A DNA stretch of 47,069 nt from Chloroflexota bacterium (lineage in GTDB: Bacteria > Chloroflexota > UBA6077): contig JAJZQR010000006.1 of assembly GCA_021806765.1 (NCBI GenBank), forward strand, positions 1 to 47,069, read 5' to 3'. A program made the translations under genes and the position numbers. Below, piece after piece: positions 1-7,669 of this stretch (its first letter is position 1; each line of letters opens with the position of its first letter). Under the pieces are notes generated by a model. It saw nothing but the letters and a program-made list of their open reading frames with translations. It did no database searches and was not told where the DNA came from.

Positions 1-232
1 TGCCGATGGAGCAGCCGTCCACCAGCCCCCTGCCCACGTAGCCCATGAAGACGGGCAGGTGGCCCGAGCCTCCTCCGGTGCAGATGGCGACCTTGCCCTG
101 GATCGGGGCGTCGGCCCTCACGACGGCCCGCCTGTCGGGACCGACGAGGCGGATCTGGTCCGGGTGGGCGCGCACTATCCCATCCAGCATCTCGTCCACG
201 AAGGCGTACGGATCGTTGATCAGCTTCTTCAC
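1..232 (-). CDS. dhaK: DhaK-type dihydroxyacetone/ketotriose-tetrose kinase, N-terminal part (runs off window)
   Basis: Only the first 77 codons are present; the gene continues beyond base 1. I start it at a GTG (230-232) preceded by AGGGAGGAG; the product opens with KKLIND and has the DhaK substrate-site motif GGGSGHLPVFMGYVG around residues 52-66. In DhaK the His of the GGGSGH motif binds the ketone substrate covalently as a hemiaminal. The family phosphorylates dihydroxyacetone, and relatives act on erythrulose and similar short ketoses in the cytoplasm; LPVF in place of the commoner EPMH suggests a non-classical member. It follows the E1 beta gene by 28 bases, so it is probably the distal gene of the same leftward operon. 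Whether a DhaL domain is fused or encoded separately cannot be seen. Confidence 0.85.
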   Translation of the reverse strand, partial: MKKLINDPYAFVDEMLDGIVRAHPDQIRLVGPDRRAVVRADAPIQGKVAICTGGGSGHLPVFMGYVGRGLVDGCSIG

Positions 233-260
233 GATCTCCTCCCTGCTTTCAGCTGCGCAA

Positions 261-1274
261 TCACGAAGGCATCACGAGCGTGCGTGAGTCGGTTACTCTG
301 GCACCCACCACCGTGCGGGCGGCGCGCAGGATGTCACTCTCTTTCGGAATGTAAGCGTCCTCCAGAGGAGGGCTGAAGGGCACAGGCGCCCAGGGGGCGC
401 CCACCCGCTGGATCGGCGCATCCAGGTATCCGAACGCCTTGCCGGCCACCACGGCCGCGACCTCGCCTCCGAACCCGCCGCGTACCGGCGCCTCGTGCAC
501 GATCACCAGCCGGCTGGTCTTCTGCACCGATTCCAGGATGGTGTCCTCGTCCAGCGGTTGGATCGATCGCAGATCTATCACCTCAGTGCTCAGCCCTTCT
601 TTCTCCAGCAGCTTCGCCGCCGCCAGGGACCGATCCACCATCAGACCCGACGCCACGATGGTCAGATCCTCTCCTGTGCGCTTGACGTCGGCCTTGCCGA
701 TGGGGACGATGTACTCCTCCTCCGGCACCGGCCCCTTGTTGTTGAGCATCCCCTTGTGCTCCAGGAAGATCACCGGGTTCGGGGTTCGTATCGCTGCCTT
801 CAGCAGCCCCTTGGCATCGTAGGGGGTCGCGGGCATGACGATGGTCAGGCCCGGCACATTGGCCAACCATGCCTCGATGCTCTGGCTGTGGTGGGCGCCG
901 AAACGGATCCCTGCCCCAGTGGCCATTCGCAGCACCATGGGCGCCGATAGCTCACCCCCGTACATGTAGCTGATCTTGGCCGCGTGGTTGACTATGCCGT
1001 CCATGCCTATGGTGGCAAAGTCGGCAAACATCAACTCCGCCACCGGTCGCATCCCCATCAGCGATGCCCCTACGGCGGCCCCCACGATGGCCGACTCGCT
1101 GAGGGGGGTGTCGAAGATACGGTCCGGGCCGAACTCGGCCAGCAGCCCTTCCGTCACCTTGAAGGCCCCGCCGTAGTCGGCCACATCCTCGCCCATGACG
1201 AAGACGCGCTCGTCGCGCTGCATCTCTTCGCGTAGCGCCTCTCGGATCGCCTCGCGATAAGTAATCTCCCTCAT
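261..1274 (-). CDS. Thiamine-dependent 2-oxoacid/acetoin dehydrogenase E1 component, beta subunit
   Basis: The 337-residue product has the full length and layout of E1 beta subunits (PdhB/AcoB/BkdB): the opening TYREAIREAL, the GEDV motif near residue 28, the pyrimidine-binding domain, then a transketolase C-terminal domain. With the alpha subunit it forms the alpha2beta2 thiamine diphosphate enzyme that decarboxylates a 2-oxoacid, or cleaves acetoin, and passes the acyl group to lipoyl-E2. Its ATG overlaps the stop of the alpha gene by four bases (1271-1274), so translation is coupled. Sequence alone does not separate pyruvate, branched-chain and acetoin specificity; the small separate alpha and beta chains and the catabolic setting favour an acetoin-type or alternative substrate. 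No E3 gene is in the window. Confidence 0.93.
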   Translation of the reverse strand: MREITYREAIREALREEMQRDERVFVMGEDVADYGGAFKVTEGLLAEFGPDRIFDTPLSESAIVGAAVGASLMGMRPVAELMFADFATIGMDGIVNHAAKISYMYGGELSAPMVLRMATGAGIRFGAHHSQSIEAWLANVPGLTIVMPATPYDAKGLLKAAIRTPNPVIFLEHKGMLNNKGPVPEEEYIVPIGKADVKRTGEDLTIVASGLMVDRSLAAAKLLEKEGLSTEVIDLRSIQPLDEDTILESVQKTSRLVIVHEAPVRGGFGGEVAAVVAGKAFGYLDAPIQRVGAPWAPVPFSPPLEDAYIPKESDILRAARTVVGARVTDSRTLVMPS

Positions 1275-2281
1275 GATCTTCTCCCGACCACCAGCTCCGG
1301 GCTTTCAGGCGCGTACACGTCGGTGTAGATCTCTTCGACCTCCGGGAAGGGACTCTCTTCGGCGAACTTGACCGCGTCCTCCACTTCCGCGACGGCTTCG
1401 TCCTGCATCTTCTGGATCAACGGCTGGTCGAGGATCCCTCGCTTCACCATTTTCGCCTGCAACCGACTGATGGGATCCTTGGTCCTCCACTGCTCGATCT
1501 CCGCGACGCTCCGATAGCCCTCCGGTGGCTCGATCTCGCAGTGGTTGCGATACCGATAGGTCACGCACTCCAGCAACGTCGGCCCTTCGCCGGCACGTGC
1601 CCTGGCCGCCGCCTCCTGCACCGCCTCGTAGACGGCGAAGACGTCGTTGCCGTCGATCCGGTAGCCCGGGAAGCCGTAACCCTGGGCGCGAGACGCGAAC
1701 TCGCTGCCACCGAAGTGCTTGGAGAGGGGGGTGTACTCCGCATAGCCGTTGTTTTCCAGGATGAAGACGATAGGCAGCTTCAAAGCCCCGGCGAAGTTGA
1801 GGCCCTCGTGAGCGTCGCCCCGCTGGGCGCCACCGTCCCCAAAGTAGTCCACCACTATGTTGTCACTCTTCTGCAGCTTCAGCCCAAGGGCGGCCCCTAC
1901 CGCCACCGTTATGGAGGCGCCGATGATTCCGCTTCCCAGCAGTATGCCGTTCTTGAGATCGCCCATGTGGTGGGCGGTCGCCTTGCTCCTGGTGGGCCCC
2001 GTGGCCTTGCCGTAGACGCCCGCCATCTGGACTCGCGGGGAGACCCCCCGTATCAGGAAGATGCCCCGGCCCCGGAGGGAGGGCAGCACCTGGTCCCCCG
2101 GCCGGAGGCCGTAGCAGGAACCGACGGCGATGGCTTCCTGCCCCTGGCTTCCATGGGGAAGCTCCACGACTCCGCCTTTGCCCCAGCCGCCGCACACCCG
2201 ATCCTCGAAGACCCGGGTGAGCACCATCCATCGATACATCTGGATGAGATCCTGATCTGCAAGCCGTTCGCCGTAGACCAT
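1271..2281 (-). CDS. Thiamine-dependent 2-oxoacid/acetoin dehydrogenase E1 component, alpha subunit
   Basis: The product is 336 residues and carries the thiamine diphosphate/Mg signature: GDGGAQRG at about 148-155 and ENN at 176-178, with the His-containing loop ATAHHMGD near 101-108. This is the PdhA/AcoA family, partner of the beta subunit encoded immediately downstream with a 4-base overlap. The E2 gene ends 13 bases upstream. An E1 alpha-beta-E2 set without E3 is common where a housekeeping dihydrolipoamide dehydrogenase is shared. The neighbours (CoA transferase, two IpdAB-like pairs, sugar-type transporter, DhaK-type kinase) argue for a catabolic rather than a central pyruvate dehydrogenase role. 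The substrate is inferred only. Confidence 0.93.
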   Translation of the reverse strand: MVYGERLADQDLIQMYRWMVLTRVFEDRVCGGWGKGGVVELPHGSQGQEAIAVGSCYGLRPGDQVLPSLRGRGIFLIRGVSPRVQMAGVYGKATGPTRSKATAHHMGDLKNGILLGSGIIGASITVAVGAALGLKLQKSDNIVVDYFGDGGAQRGDAHEGLNFAGALKLPIVFILENNGYAEYTPLSKHFGGSEFASRAQGYGFPGYRIDGNDVFAVYEAVQEAAARARAGEGPTLLECVTYRYRNHCEIEPPEGYRSVAEIEQWRTKDPISRLQAKMVKRGILDQPLIQKMQDEAVAEVEDAVKFAEESPFPEVEEIYTDVYAPESPELVVGRRS

Positions 2282-2294
2282 ACCCTAGCCTCCT

Positions 2295-3461
2295 CTATTC
2301 AGGCTGCTCCAGCCGCCGTCGGACGGCCTGGAGAAACTGCACCGCGGTAGAGCCGTCTACTACTCGATGGTCGTAGGATAGAGCGAGATACATCACCTTG
2401 CGAACGACGATCTCTCCATCCCGAACCACCGGGGTGTCAGCCACCTTTCCCATACCGAGAATGGCGATCTCCGGCTGGTTGATGATGGGGGTGAAGAAAA
2501 GGGAGCCGAAGCCGCCGGAGTTGGTTACCGTGAAGGTGCTTCCCGTCAGCTCCTCCGGTCCCAGTTGCCCTGTCTTGGCTTTGGCCGCCAAGTCGTCTAT
2601 CTCCCGAGAGACATCCTCCACGCCCTTGCCGTCCGCCGAACGAACCACTGGTACCACCAAGCCCTGCCCCTGATCCAGGGCCGCGGCTACTCCTATGTGA
2701 ATTCGTTTCTTCTGGTGGATGCGGTCGTCGACAAACCAGCTGTTCATCGTGGGGTAGTCCCGCAGAGCCTGGCCGACCGCCCAAACCACGTAGGCAGTGT
2801 AGGAGGCCCCTTTCTCCTTGCGGACCCTGGCCACCTCCGTCATATCCACATCTGCCACGGTCGTCACGTCGGCAGCCGAGAGCCGGCTTCGGGAGAGCCG
2901 CTCAGCAATCCGGCGGCGCACCCCTGTGAGTGGGATCACCGTCGTGTCGTCGTCGGTCTCGACCTCTGGTGGGGTCGCCGCGCTGCTTTCCGCGAAGGTA
3001 CGTACGTCCTTCTCGGTCACCAGGCCGCCAGGACCGGTTCCAGCCACCCCAGATAGATCCACGCCCAACTGCTGAGCCAGCCGCCTGGCAACAGGGGAAA
3101 CCATCGGGCGCCTGCCTGGCGCGAGGGATGCAGGGCCGGCAGCCGTTCCAGGAGCGGACTCCCTCGCGTGTTCGGCCTCCCTTTTCCCTGCCGATTCTGA
3201 GAGCAGCCCCTGGATGTCCTCGTCCCGGGCCGCCAGGATTGCCAGGGGAGTGTCCACCACAGCATCAGCCCCTGCCGGCACCAGCACCTTCCTGAGGACT
3301 CCAGAGGCTGGGGCTTCCAGCGCAACGACGGACTTGTCGCTCTCGATGTTGGCGACAGCCTCTCCCTTCTCGACTGGATCACCTTCCTTCTTCAGCCACT
3401 CAACGATTCGCCCCTCGGTCATCGCTAGAGACAGCCTGGGCATGCGAAGTTGCTGCGCCAT
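2295..3461 (-). CDS. Dihydrolipoamide acyltransferase (E2) of the 2-oxoacid/acetoin dehydrogenase
   Basis: I start this at the ATG at 3459-3461, giving 388 residues; the frame is open further upstream, but MAQQLRMPRL is the natural opening of a lipoyl domain. Domains in order: lipoyl domain (about 1-80, lipoylated Lys43 in ESDKS), an Ala/Pro/Gly-rich linker, a peripheral subunit-binding domain (about 121-155, VSPVARRLA to GPGG), and the catalytic acyltransferase domain ending with the active-site HRVVDG (His365, Asp369). It takes the acyl group from E1 and gives it to CoA. The start codon shares one base with the stop of the CoA-transferase gene (TGATG arrangement), so the two are translationally coupled. 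Confidence 0.94.
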   Translation of the reverse strand: MAQQLRMPRLSLAMTEGRIVEWLKKEGDPVEKGEAVANIESDKSVVALEAPASGVLRKVLVPAGADAVVDTPLAILAARDEDIQGLLSESAGKREAEHARESAPGTAAGPASLAPGRRPMVSPVARRLAQQLGVDLSGVAGTGPGGLVTEKDVRTFAESSAATPPEVETDDDTTVIPLTGVRRRIAERLSRSRLSAADVTTVADVDMTEVARVRKEKGASYTAYVVWAVGQALRDYPTMNSWFVDDRIHQKKRIHIGVAAALDQGQGLVVPVVRSADGKGVEDVSREIDDLAAKAKTGQLGPEELTGSTFTVTNSGGFGSLFFTPIINQPEIAILGMGKVADTPVVRDGEIVVRKVMYLALSYDHRVVDGSTAVQFLQAVRRRLEQPE

Positions 3462-4651
3462 CAGATCACTCCCTCGGCCCTCAACTGGGCTACCTTCTCC
3501 GAACTGTAGCCCAGCCACTGGGCCAGCACTTCCTCGTTATGCTGTCCCAGTGTGGGTGCTGGCCGTCGTATCTCGGCTTTGGTCTCCGAGTACTGGATGG
3601 TTATGCCCTGCATCGGGACTCTCCCTGCCGTGGGGTGTTCGGTCTCTACAATTTGCCGTCGGTGCTTTAGCTGGGGGTTTGCCACGACGTCGGCGATGGT
3701 AGCCACTTTGGTGCAGGGCAGTTCCACCTTTTCCATAATGGCTACCACCTCGTCCCCTGTCTTGCTTGCTACCCATTCGGCAACGATGGACTCGATCTCG
3801 TCAACGTGTTCCAGGCGAGCTTCCACAGTATCGAACCGTGGGTCCTGCAGCAGATCCTCTCTCTGGAGAGCACGCACCATTCGAGGGAAGTGAGCGGGGT
3901 TGCCTCCCACAACCACCACCCAGGAGCCATCGCGCGCCTGGAAGGTGTTGGCGGGTGCCACGTACCGGTCGCGGTTGCCCAGCCGAGTAGTCATCCGGCC
4001 CTGCAACACATGTTCCGGTATTGCCGTCATCAACAGCGACACGGCACTATCCAGCAGCGCCAGGTCCACTAGTTGTCCTCTCCCAGTCTTCTCCCGGTGA
4101 TGGAGGGCTCCGAGCACGCCGATGGTGGCGTAAAGGGCGGTGGTGTAATCCACGACGAAGGTGCCTGACATTGTCGGAGGTCCCCCCGGCTGACCGGTAA
4201 TCTCCATCAAGCCGCTCATACCTTGCGCGATGACATCAAAACAGGGGCGCTGGGCGTAAGGTCCATCCTGACCGAAACCGGAGATGCGGGCCATGATAAG
4301 TCTAGGGTTGATCTCGTGCAGAACCTCCCAGCTGCACCCCATCTGTTCCATAGTGCCTGGCCGGAAGTTCTCGATCAGCACGTCGGCCTGTCGGGTCAGT
4401 TCCCGCAGCAGATCCTGTGCACGGGGGTCTCGGGAGTTGAGTGTAATACCTCGCTTGTTGCGGTTGTAGACCATAACGTAGAGGCTCTCGTCGTTGACAG
4501 TGGGTGGCACCAGTCTGCCATCCTCGCCACCAACCGGCTTTTCCACCTTGATCACATCGGCGCCCATATCGCCCAGCAACATCCCACAATGGGGACCCGC
4601 GATGAATCGGGATAGATCCAATACCTTGACACCATCCAAAGGACCGCTCAT
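3461..4651 (-). CDS. Class III (CaiB/BaiF) CoA transferase
   Basis: The 396-residue protein has the usual family length and motifs: GVKVLDLSRFIAGP at the N-terminus, ADVIKVEKP near 31-39, NRNKRG near 63-68 and the expected catalytic aspartate at about 168 (VVDYTTALYA). Class III enzymes move CoA between carboxylic acids through aspartyl-CoA anhydride and thioester intermediates, working as interlocked dimers. It begins nine bases after the stop of the IpdB-like gene and overlaps the E2 start, so it sits mid-operon. A plausible role is activation of an acid intermediate for the IpdAB-like enzyme or release of acid from the dehydrogenase product. The substrate cannot be read from sequence; succinyl-CoA is a frequent donor. 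Confidence 0.9.
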   Translation of the reverse strand: MSGPLDGVKVLDLSRFIAGPHCGMLLGDMGADVIKVEKPVGGEDGRLVPPTVNDESLYVMVYNRNKRGITLNSRDPRAQDLLRELTRQADVLIENFRPGTMEQMGCSWEVLHEINPRLIMARISGFGQDGPYAQRPCFDVIAQGMSGLMEITGQPGGPPTMSGTFVVDYTTALYATIGVLGALHHREKTGRGQLVDLALLDSAVSLLMTAIPEHVLQGRMTTRLGNRDRYVAPANTFQARDGSWVVVVGGNPAHFPRMVRALQREDLLQDPRFDTVEARLEHVDEIESIVAEWVASKTGDEVVAIMEKVELPCTKVATIADVVANPQLKHRRQIVETEHPTAGRVPMQGITIQYSETKAEIRRPAPTLGQHNEEVLAQWLGYSSEKVAQLRAEGVI

Positions 4652-4660
4652 CCGCCTACC

Positions 4661-5476
4661 TCACACCCGCAGCAGTACATGATTGGGATCGATCGCTTCC
4701 CGTATAAGTCTTACCTGATTGAGGGTCGGAGGCTCGGTTTCGAGGATCGTCTCGGCAATCAGCGGACGGAAGCGCATGCGCTCTAAGACCTCCTCCAGGG
4801 TGACGCCTGGATAGAGAGAAAGCAGCCGCATCTCCTTGCTCTTTTCGTCAAAGTCGAAGACTGCCTTGTCGGTAACAACTCTCCAGGGGCCGTAGGGCCG
4901 CAACCCCTTCCGGATCCGGCTGTCGCCTCCCTGGTAGTACCCCACGCTAGTGACGAAATCGACCTTGTCGACGAAGGTCCGCTTCTCCAAGTCCACAACG
5001 ATGATAGGTCTTCGGACGAAAGCAAAATGCTCCGGCTGGGCCAGACAACCTACCAGCCGAACCTTGGGATGCTTGTAGTCGCCGATGGCCGTGATGTTCA
5101 TGTTGCCGTAGCGGTCGACCTGAGGAGCAGAGTCGAAGCTCACGTCAAAGTCGCCCTTGGTGATCATGTCCACCTTGAAGCCGGTATCTGCCAAGGCCGC
5201 TGCAGTCGGCCAGCGAGTGATGCTGTCCTGGGACAGGTCCGATGGGATGCGTTCCAGATCCGGGCTGAGCAGATTGCCCCAGTAGATGGTGACGTTGGGT
5301 GCATGGGTAAGCTGGGCCAGGCGGGCTGCGGCGATGGGAATGCCCACCACCAAGGTGAAGGCGCGGCCTGCGGTACCTACTCCCACGAAGCATAATTCAT
5401 CGTCTCGCAACTCGCGGGCGATAGTTGCGACCATCAACTCGTTATTGCTGTAGTCCTCGGCGTAGTTGCTCACCAT
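4661..5476 (-). CDS. IpdB-like / class I CoA-transferase beta subunit (copy 1)
   Basis: The product is 271 residues. It matches the IpdB branch of the class I CoA-transferase fold: NNELMVATIAREL at the start, PQVDRYGNMNITAIG near the middle, VDFVTSVGY, then a C-terminal stretch ending in IREAIDPNHVL. Known members include glutaconate/3-oxoadipate CoA transferases and IpdAB, which is a ring-cleaving hydrolase and not a transferase. After THAPN, where true transferases carry a Glu-containing motif, I read YWGNLLSP with no Glu, which suggests IpdB-like chemistry. The start is an ATG behind GGGGGAGGA and overlaps the stop of the A-subunit gene by seven bases. It is paralogous to the gene at 12480-13301. 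Confidence 0.85.
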   Translation of the reverse strand: MVSNYAEDYSNNELMVATIARELRDDELCFVGVGTAGRAFTLVVGIPIAAARLAQLTHAPNVTIYWGNLLSPDLERIPSDLSQDSITRWPTAAALADTGFKVDMITKGDFDVSFDSAPQVDRYGNMNITAIGDYKHPKVRLVGCLAQPEHFAFVRRPIIVVDLEKRTFVDKVDFVTSVGYYQGGDSRIRKGLRPYGPWRVVTDKAVFDFDEKSKEMRLLSLYPGVTLEEVLERMRFRPLIAETILETEPPTLNQVRLIREAIDPNHVLLRV

Positions 5477-6366
5477 TCCTCCCCCTCGACTCGAAGACGA
5501 GCCAACTTCTCCATGCCACCTACGCGCTGCAGATACTCTGAGTGGTCTTTCACTCCATAAACGTACTCACTCAAGTAAGCTTGGAAGTGTTCGGGATCCC
5601 TCCCTGCGGCAATATAGGCCCGGAGATGGTCGTCGTCCTCGTTGTAGAAGGTGTCGCATGCCGTGGGGTGGGCCCCGAAGGGTGTCTCAACGATGGCCTC
5701 GACCCAGGAATGTGGAATGTACGTCAGGTTCGGACGCCGGATAATCGCCCCATGGGGAACAATTCGTTCAACCGCGACGATGAGCCGCTTGCCTGCCCGT
5801 GCGATGAGTTGGTCGATGTCGTCGCTGTCCCGCACCACGGGCCATTGAACGTTGCCGTACTTGTCGCCCACGTATCCGTGGATGATGGTAAAGTCGGCCT
5901 CGGCTGGGGGCACGGCGTGGTACTGTTCTCCGGTAAAGGGGCAGGTGATCTCTCTGACCTGCTCTGGATTGAGTCGCGCCATGTCGGTACCCAGCAGCGC
6001 CTTCACCGGATGGTAGGTGAGCCCCATAGAAGCCGCCCGAAACCGGGCAACCATTACCGACTCTGGGAAATCGCGAACGTCTACTTGGCCCTGCTGCACC
6101 GCACGGCGGAAATTGGGGGCGAGGCCGTACCAGAAGAGGCCCACATAGATACCTTCGAACCGGTTGAGGGATCCCGCCGCCGCTAGTAGATCCGCTGCGA
6201 TGCTGGAGGGAAAGGCCATCAAGGTGATGTTCTTCACCCCGCGACGTAGAAGTTCATGGACTACCGCATTGGGCTGTCTACGAAGAATCGAGCCCCCCAT
6301 GGCGATGGAGCTTCCCGAGGGAATGCGGGTCACCGCTTCACCGAGAGTAGTCAGCTTCTCCTTCAA
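5470..6366 (-). CDS. IpdA-like / class I CoA-transferase alpha subunit (copy 1)
   Basis: This 298-residue subunit pairs with the downstream IpdB-like product. Recognisable elements are SGSSIAMGGS in the N-terminal CoA-transferase fold, VERIVPHGAIIRRPN, FGAHPTACD and the C-terminal YLSEYVYGVKDHSEYL, as in IpdA-type proteins. The likely start is a TTG (6364-6366) preceded by AAAGGGG, which places it 29 bases inside the 3' end of the regulator gene; coupled expression with lacI is implied. IpdA-type subunits contribute the conserved acidic residue used in hydrolytic C-C cleavage, but alignment is needed to place it here. The paralogue is at 11563-12483. Acyl-CoA substrate unknown. Confidence 0.85.
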   Translation of the reverse strand: MKEKLTTLGEAVTRIPSGSSIAMGGSILRRQPNAVVHELLRRGVKNITLMAFPSSIAADLLAAAGSLNRFEGIYVGLFWYGLAPNFRRAVQQGQVDVRDFPESVMVARFRAASMGLTYHPVKALLGTDMARLNPEQVREITCPFTGEQYHAVPPAEADFTIIHGYVGDKYGNVQWPVVRDSDDIDQLIARAGKRLIVAVERIVPHGAIIRRPNLTYIPHSWVEAIVETPFGAHPTACDTFYNEDDDHLRAYIAAGRDPEHFQAYLSEYVYGVKDHSEYLQRVGGMEKLARLRVEGEEW

Positions 6367-7474
6367 TGTGTGCCCCTTTCTTCAACGTGGAGATGACGTC
6401 GGTGGTTCGGCCTAGTGCAACCGAGATAGCTGGAACCGAGAAGCCCGCGGCCCGAGGTGGTGCTGTGGTACGCCGCACTATGAGCTCCGGCTCCAGATTG
6501 GCCTCCTGAGTCGGTGGGGGACGCCTGGCCTTTATCCGCTTCAGCAGTAGCTTGGCGGCTGCAGCCCCCATCTCCCGCTTGGGCTGGTGTATCGTGGTCA
6601 GACCTATCGATCTTAGGGAAGACATGGAGATATCGTCGAAGCCCACCACCGACATGTCCTCTGGAACTCGCCAGCCTTGCTCCATGAATCCATCGATGGC
6701 TCCAAGAGCCATCAGGTCGTTGGTGCAAATCACCGCCGTCGGGGGGGTGGGAAGACCGGCCAGCTTCAAGGCTGCTCGATGTCCCGCGGCCATGCTGTAG
6801 TCGCCATCCATCACCATTGTGGGCTCCAGAGGTAGGTCGCGGTCTTTCAGGGCCATCAGGAAGCTCTCATACCGCTCTTCGGCGGCTGCAGAGTCAGGGG
6901 GTCCAGCGACATAGGCGAAGTGGCGATGGCCCAGCGCCACGAGATGATCGAGGACAAGGGCAATACTCTTCTGGTTGTCCAATCCCACATAGTCGGCAGT
7001 CACCAGGTGGTGTCGCCGATTGACCAGCACAAAGGGCACTCCGTCGTTGTGCAGCTGCACCACATCCTGGCTGTCGGAGGACTGGGAGGCGAGGATCAAC
7101 CCGTCCACCTGTTTGTCCAGAAGCACCTGAAGATAACGGGCCTGCTTCTCGGGCTGGTAATCGGTGTTGCACAAGATCAGGTTACATTGTTCGGCGGCCA
7201 CCACGTCCTCCACTCCTCGAACCACCTCAGGGAAGAAGGGATTGGTGATGTCGGCGATGAGGAGGCCTATGGACCAGGTGCGTTGCATCCTGAGACTACG
7301 GGCGATAGCTGAGGGACGGTATCCCATCTGCTGGGCGATTTCCACCACCCGGTTTCGGGTCTCCTCCCGGACATGGGCCTTGCCACTGAGGGCGTTGGAC
7401 ACGGTAGAAGGAGCGACACCGCAGGCACGGGCGACATCCTGGATACTGACGCGTTGTCGATGCCTGATCACCAT
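6338..7474 (-). CDS. LacI-family transcriptional regulator
   Basis: I start at the ATG at 7472-7474, directly behind GGAGG; an in-frame start ten codons earlier lacks that site. The 378-residue protein has the LacI helix-turn-helix (VSIQDVARACGVAPSTVSNA, about residues 9-28), the hinge helix region (YRPSAIARSLRMQRT) and a periplasmic-binding-protein-like effector domain with VGLDN, CTNDLMALGA and VGFDD motifs, ending in a longer than usual C-terminal tail. It is divergently transcribed from the sugar ABC operon, with a promoter and overlapping palindromes at 7530-7589 between them, so it very probably represses both directions and responds to the imported compound. A decayed paralogue lies at 13481-14392. 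Confidence 0.93.
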   Translation of the reverse strand: MVIRHRQRVSIQDVARACGVAPSTVSNALSGKAHVREETRNRVVEIAQQMGYRPSAIARSLRMQRTWSIGLLIADITNPFFPEVVRGVEDVVAAEQCNLILCNTDYQPEKQARYLQVLLDKQVDGLILASQSSDSQDVVQLHNDGVPFVLVNRRHHLVTADYVGLDNQKSIALVLDHLVALGHRHFAYVAGPPDSAAAEERYESFLMALKDRDLPLEPTMVMDGDYSMAAGHRAALKLAGLPTPPTAVICTNDLMALGAIDGFMEQGWRVPEDMSVVGFDDISMSSLRSIGLTTIHQPKREMGAAAAKLLLKRIKARRPPPTQEANLEPELIVRRTTAPPRAAGFSVPAISVALGRTTDVISTLKKGAHIEGEADYSR

Positions 7475-7522
7475 TGATCCTCCCTCGATGTAATCATTAA
7501 TCATTATGAAACGGCGGGGGTT

Positions 7523-7541
7523 GAGACTCTTGACAAGTCTC
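7523..7541. promoter_or_regulatory. Inverted repeat GAGACT-N7-AGTCTC over the -35 region
   Basis: A perfect 6-bp inverted repeat (7523-7528 and 7536-7541) brackets the TTGACA -35 hexamer of the ABC operon promoter. It could be an auxiliary operator or chance. Confidence 0.4.
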
Positions 7542-7558
7542 GGGCCTGTTGGTATTCT
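7530..7558 (+). promoter_or_regulatory. Sigma70-type promoter of the sugar ABC operon
   Basis: A consensus -35 TTGACA (7530-7535), 17-base spacer and -10 TATTCT (7553-7558, 4 of 6 consensus) point rightward toward the ABC ATPase gene. The calculated start of transcription near 7565 falls at the edge of the palindromic operator, the classic place for repression. Confidence 0.75.
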
Positions 7559-7564
7559 GCCCCG

Positions 7565-7589
7565 CGAAACGATTTCGGAAATCGATTTT
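7565..7589. promoter_or_regulatory. Overlapping palindromes, probable LacI-family operator
   Basis: Three interleaved dyads are visible: CGAAA-CGA-TTTCG (7565-7577), CGATTTC-G-GAAATCG (7570-7584) and GAAATCGATTTT (7578-7589) with a CG centre. A CG-centred A/T-armed dyad is the usual LacI-family operator form. It lies just downstream of the -10 element between the regulator gene and its likely targets. Confidence 0.7.
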
Positions 7590-7669
7590 AGTCGGAGGAT
7601 CTGGGGAAGTCAAGGGGATCGCAGGTTTCTCGTAGGAGTGCTCCATACTGTGTGGGAGGCAGAAGCCAC

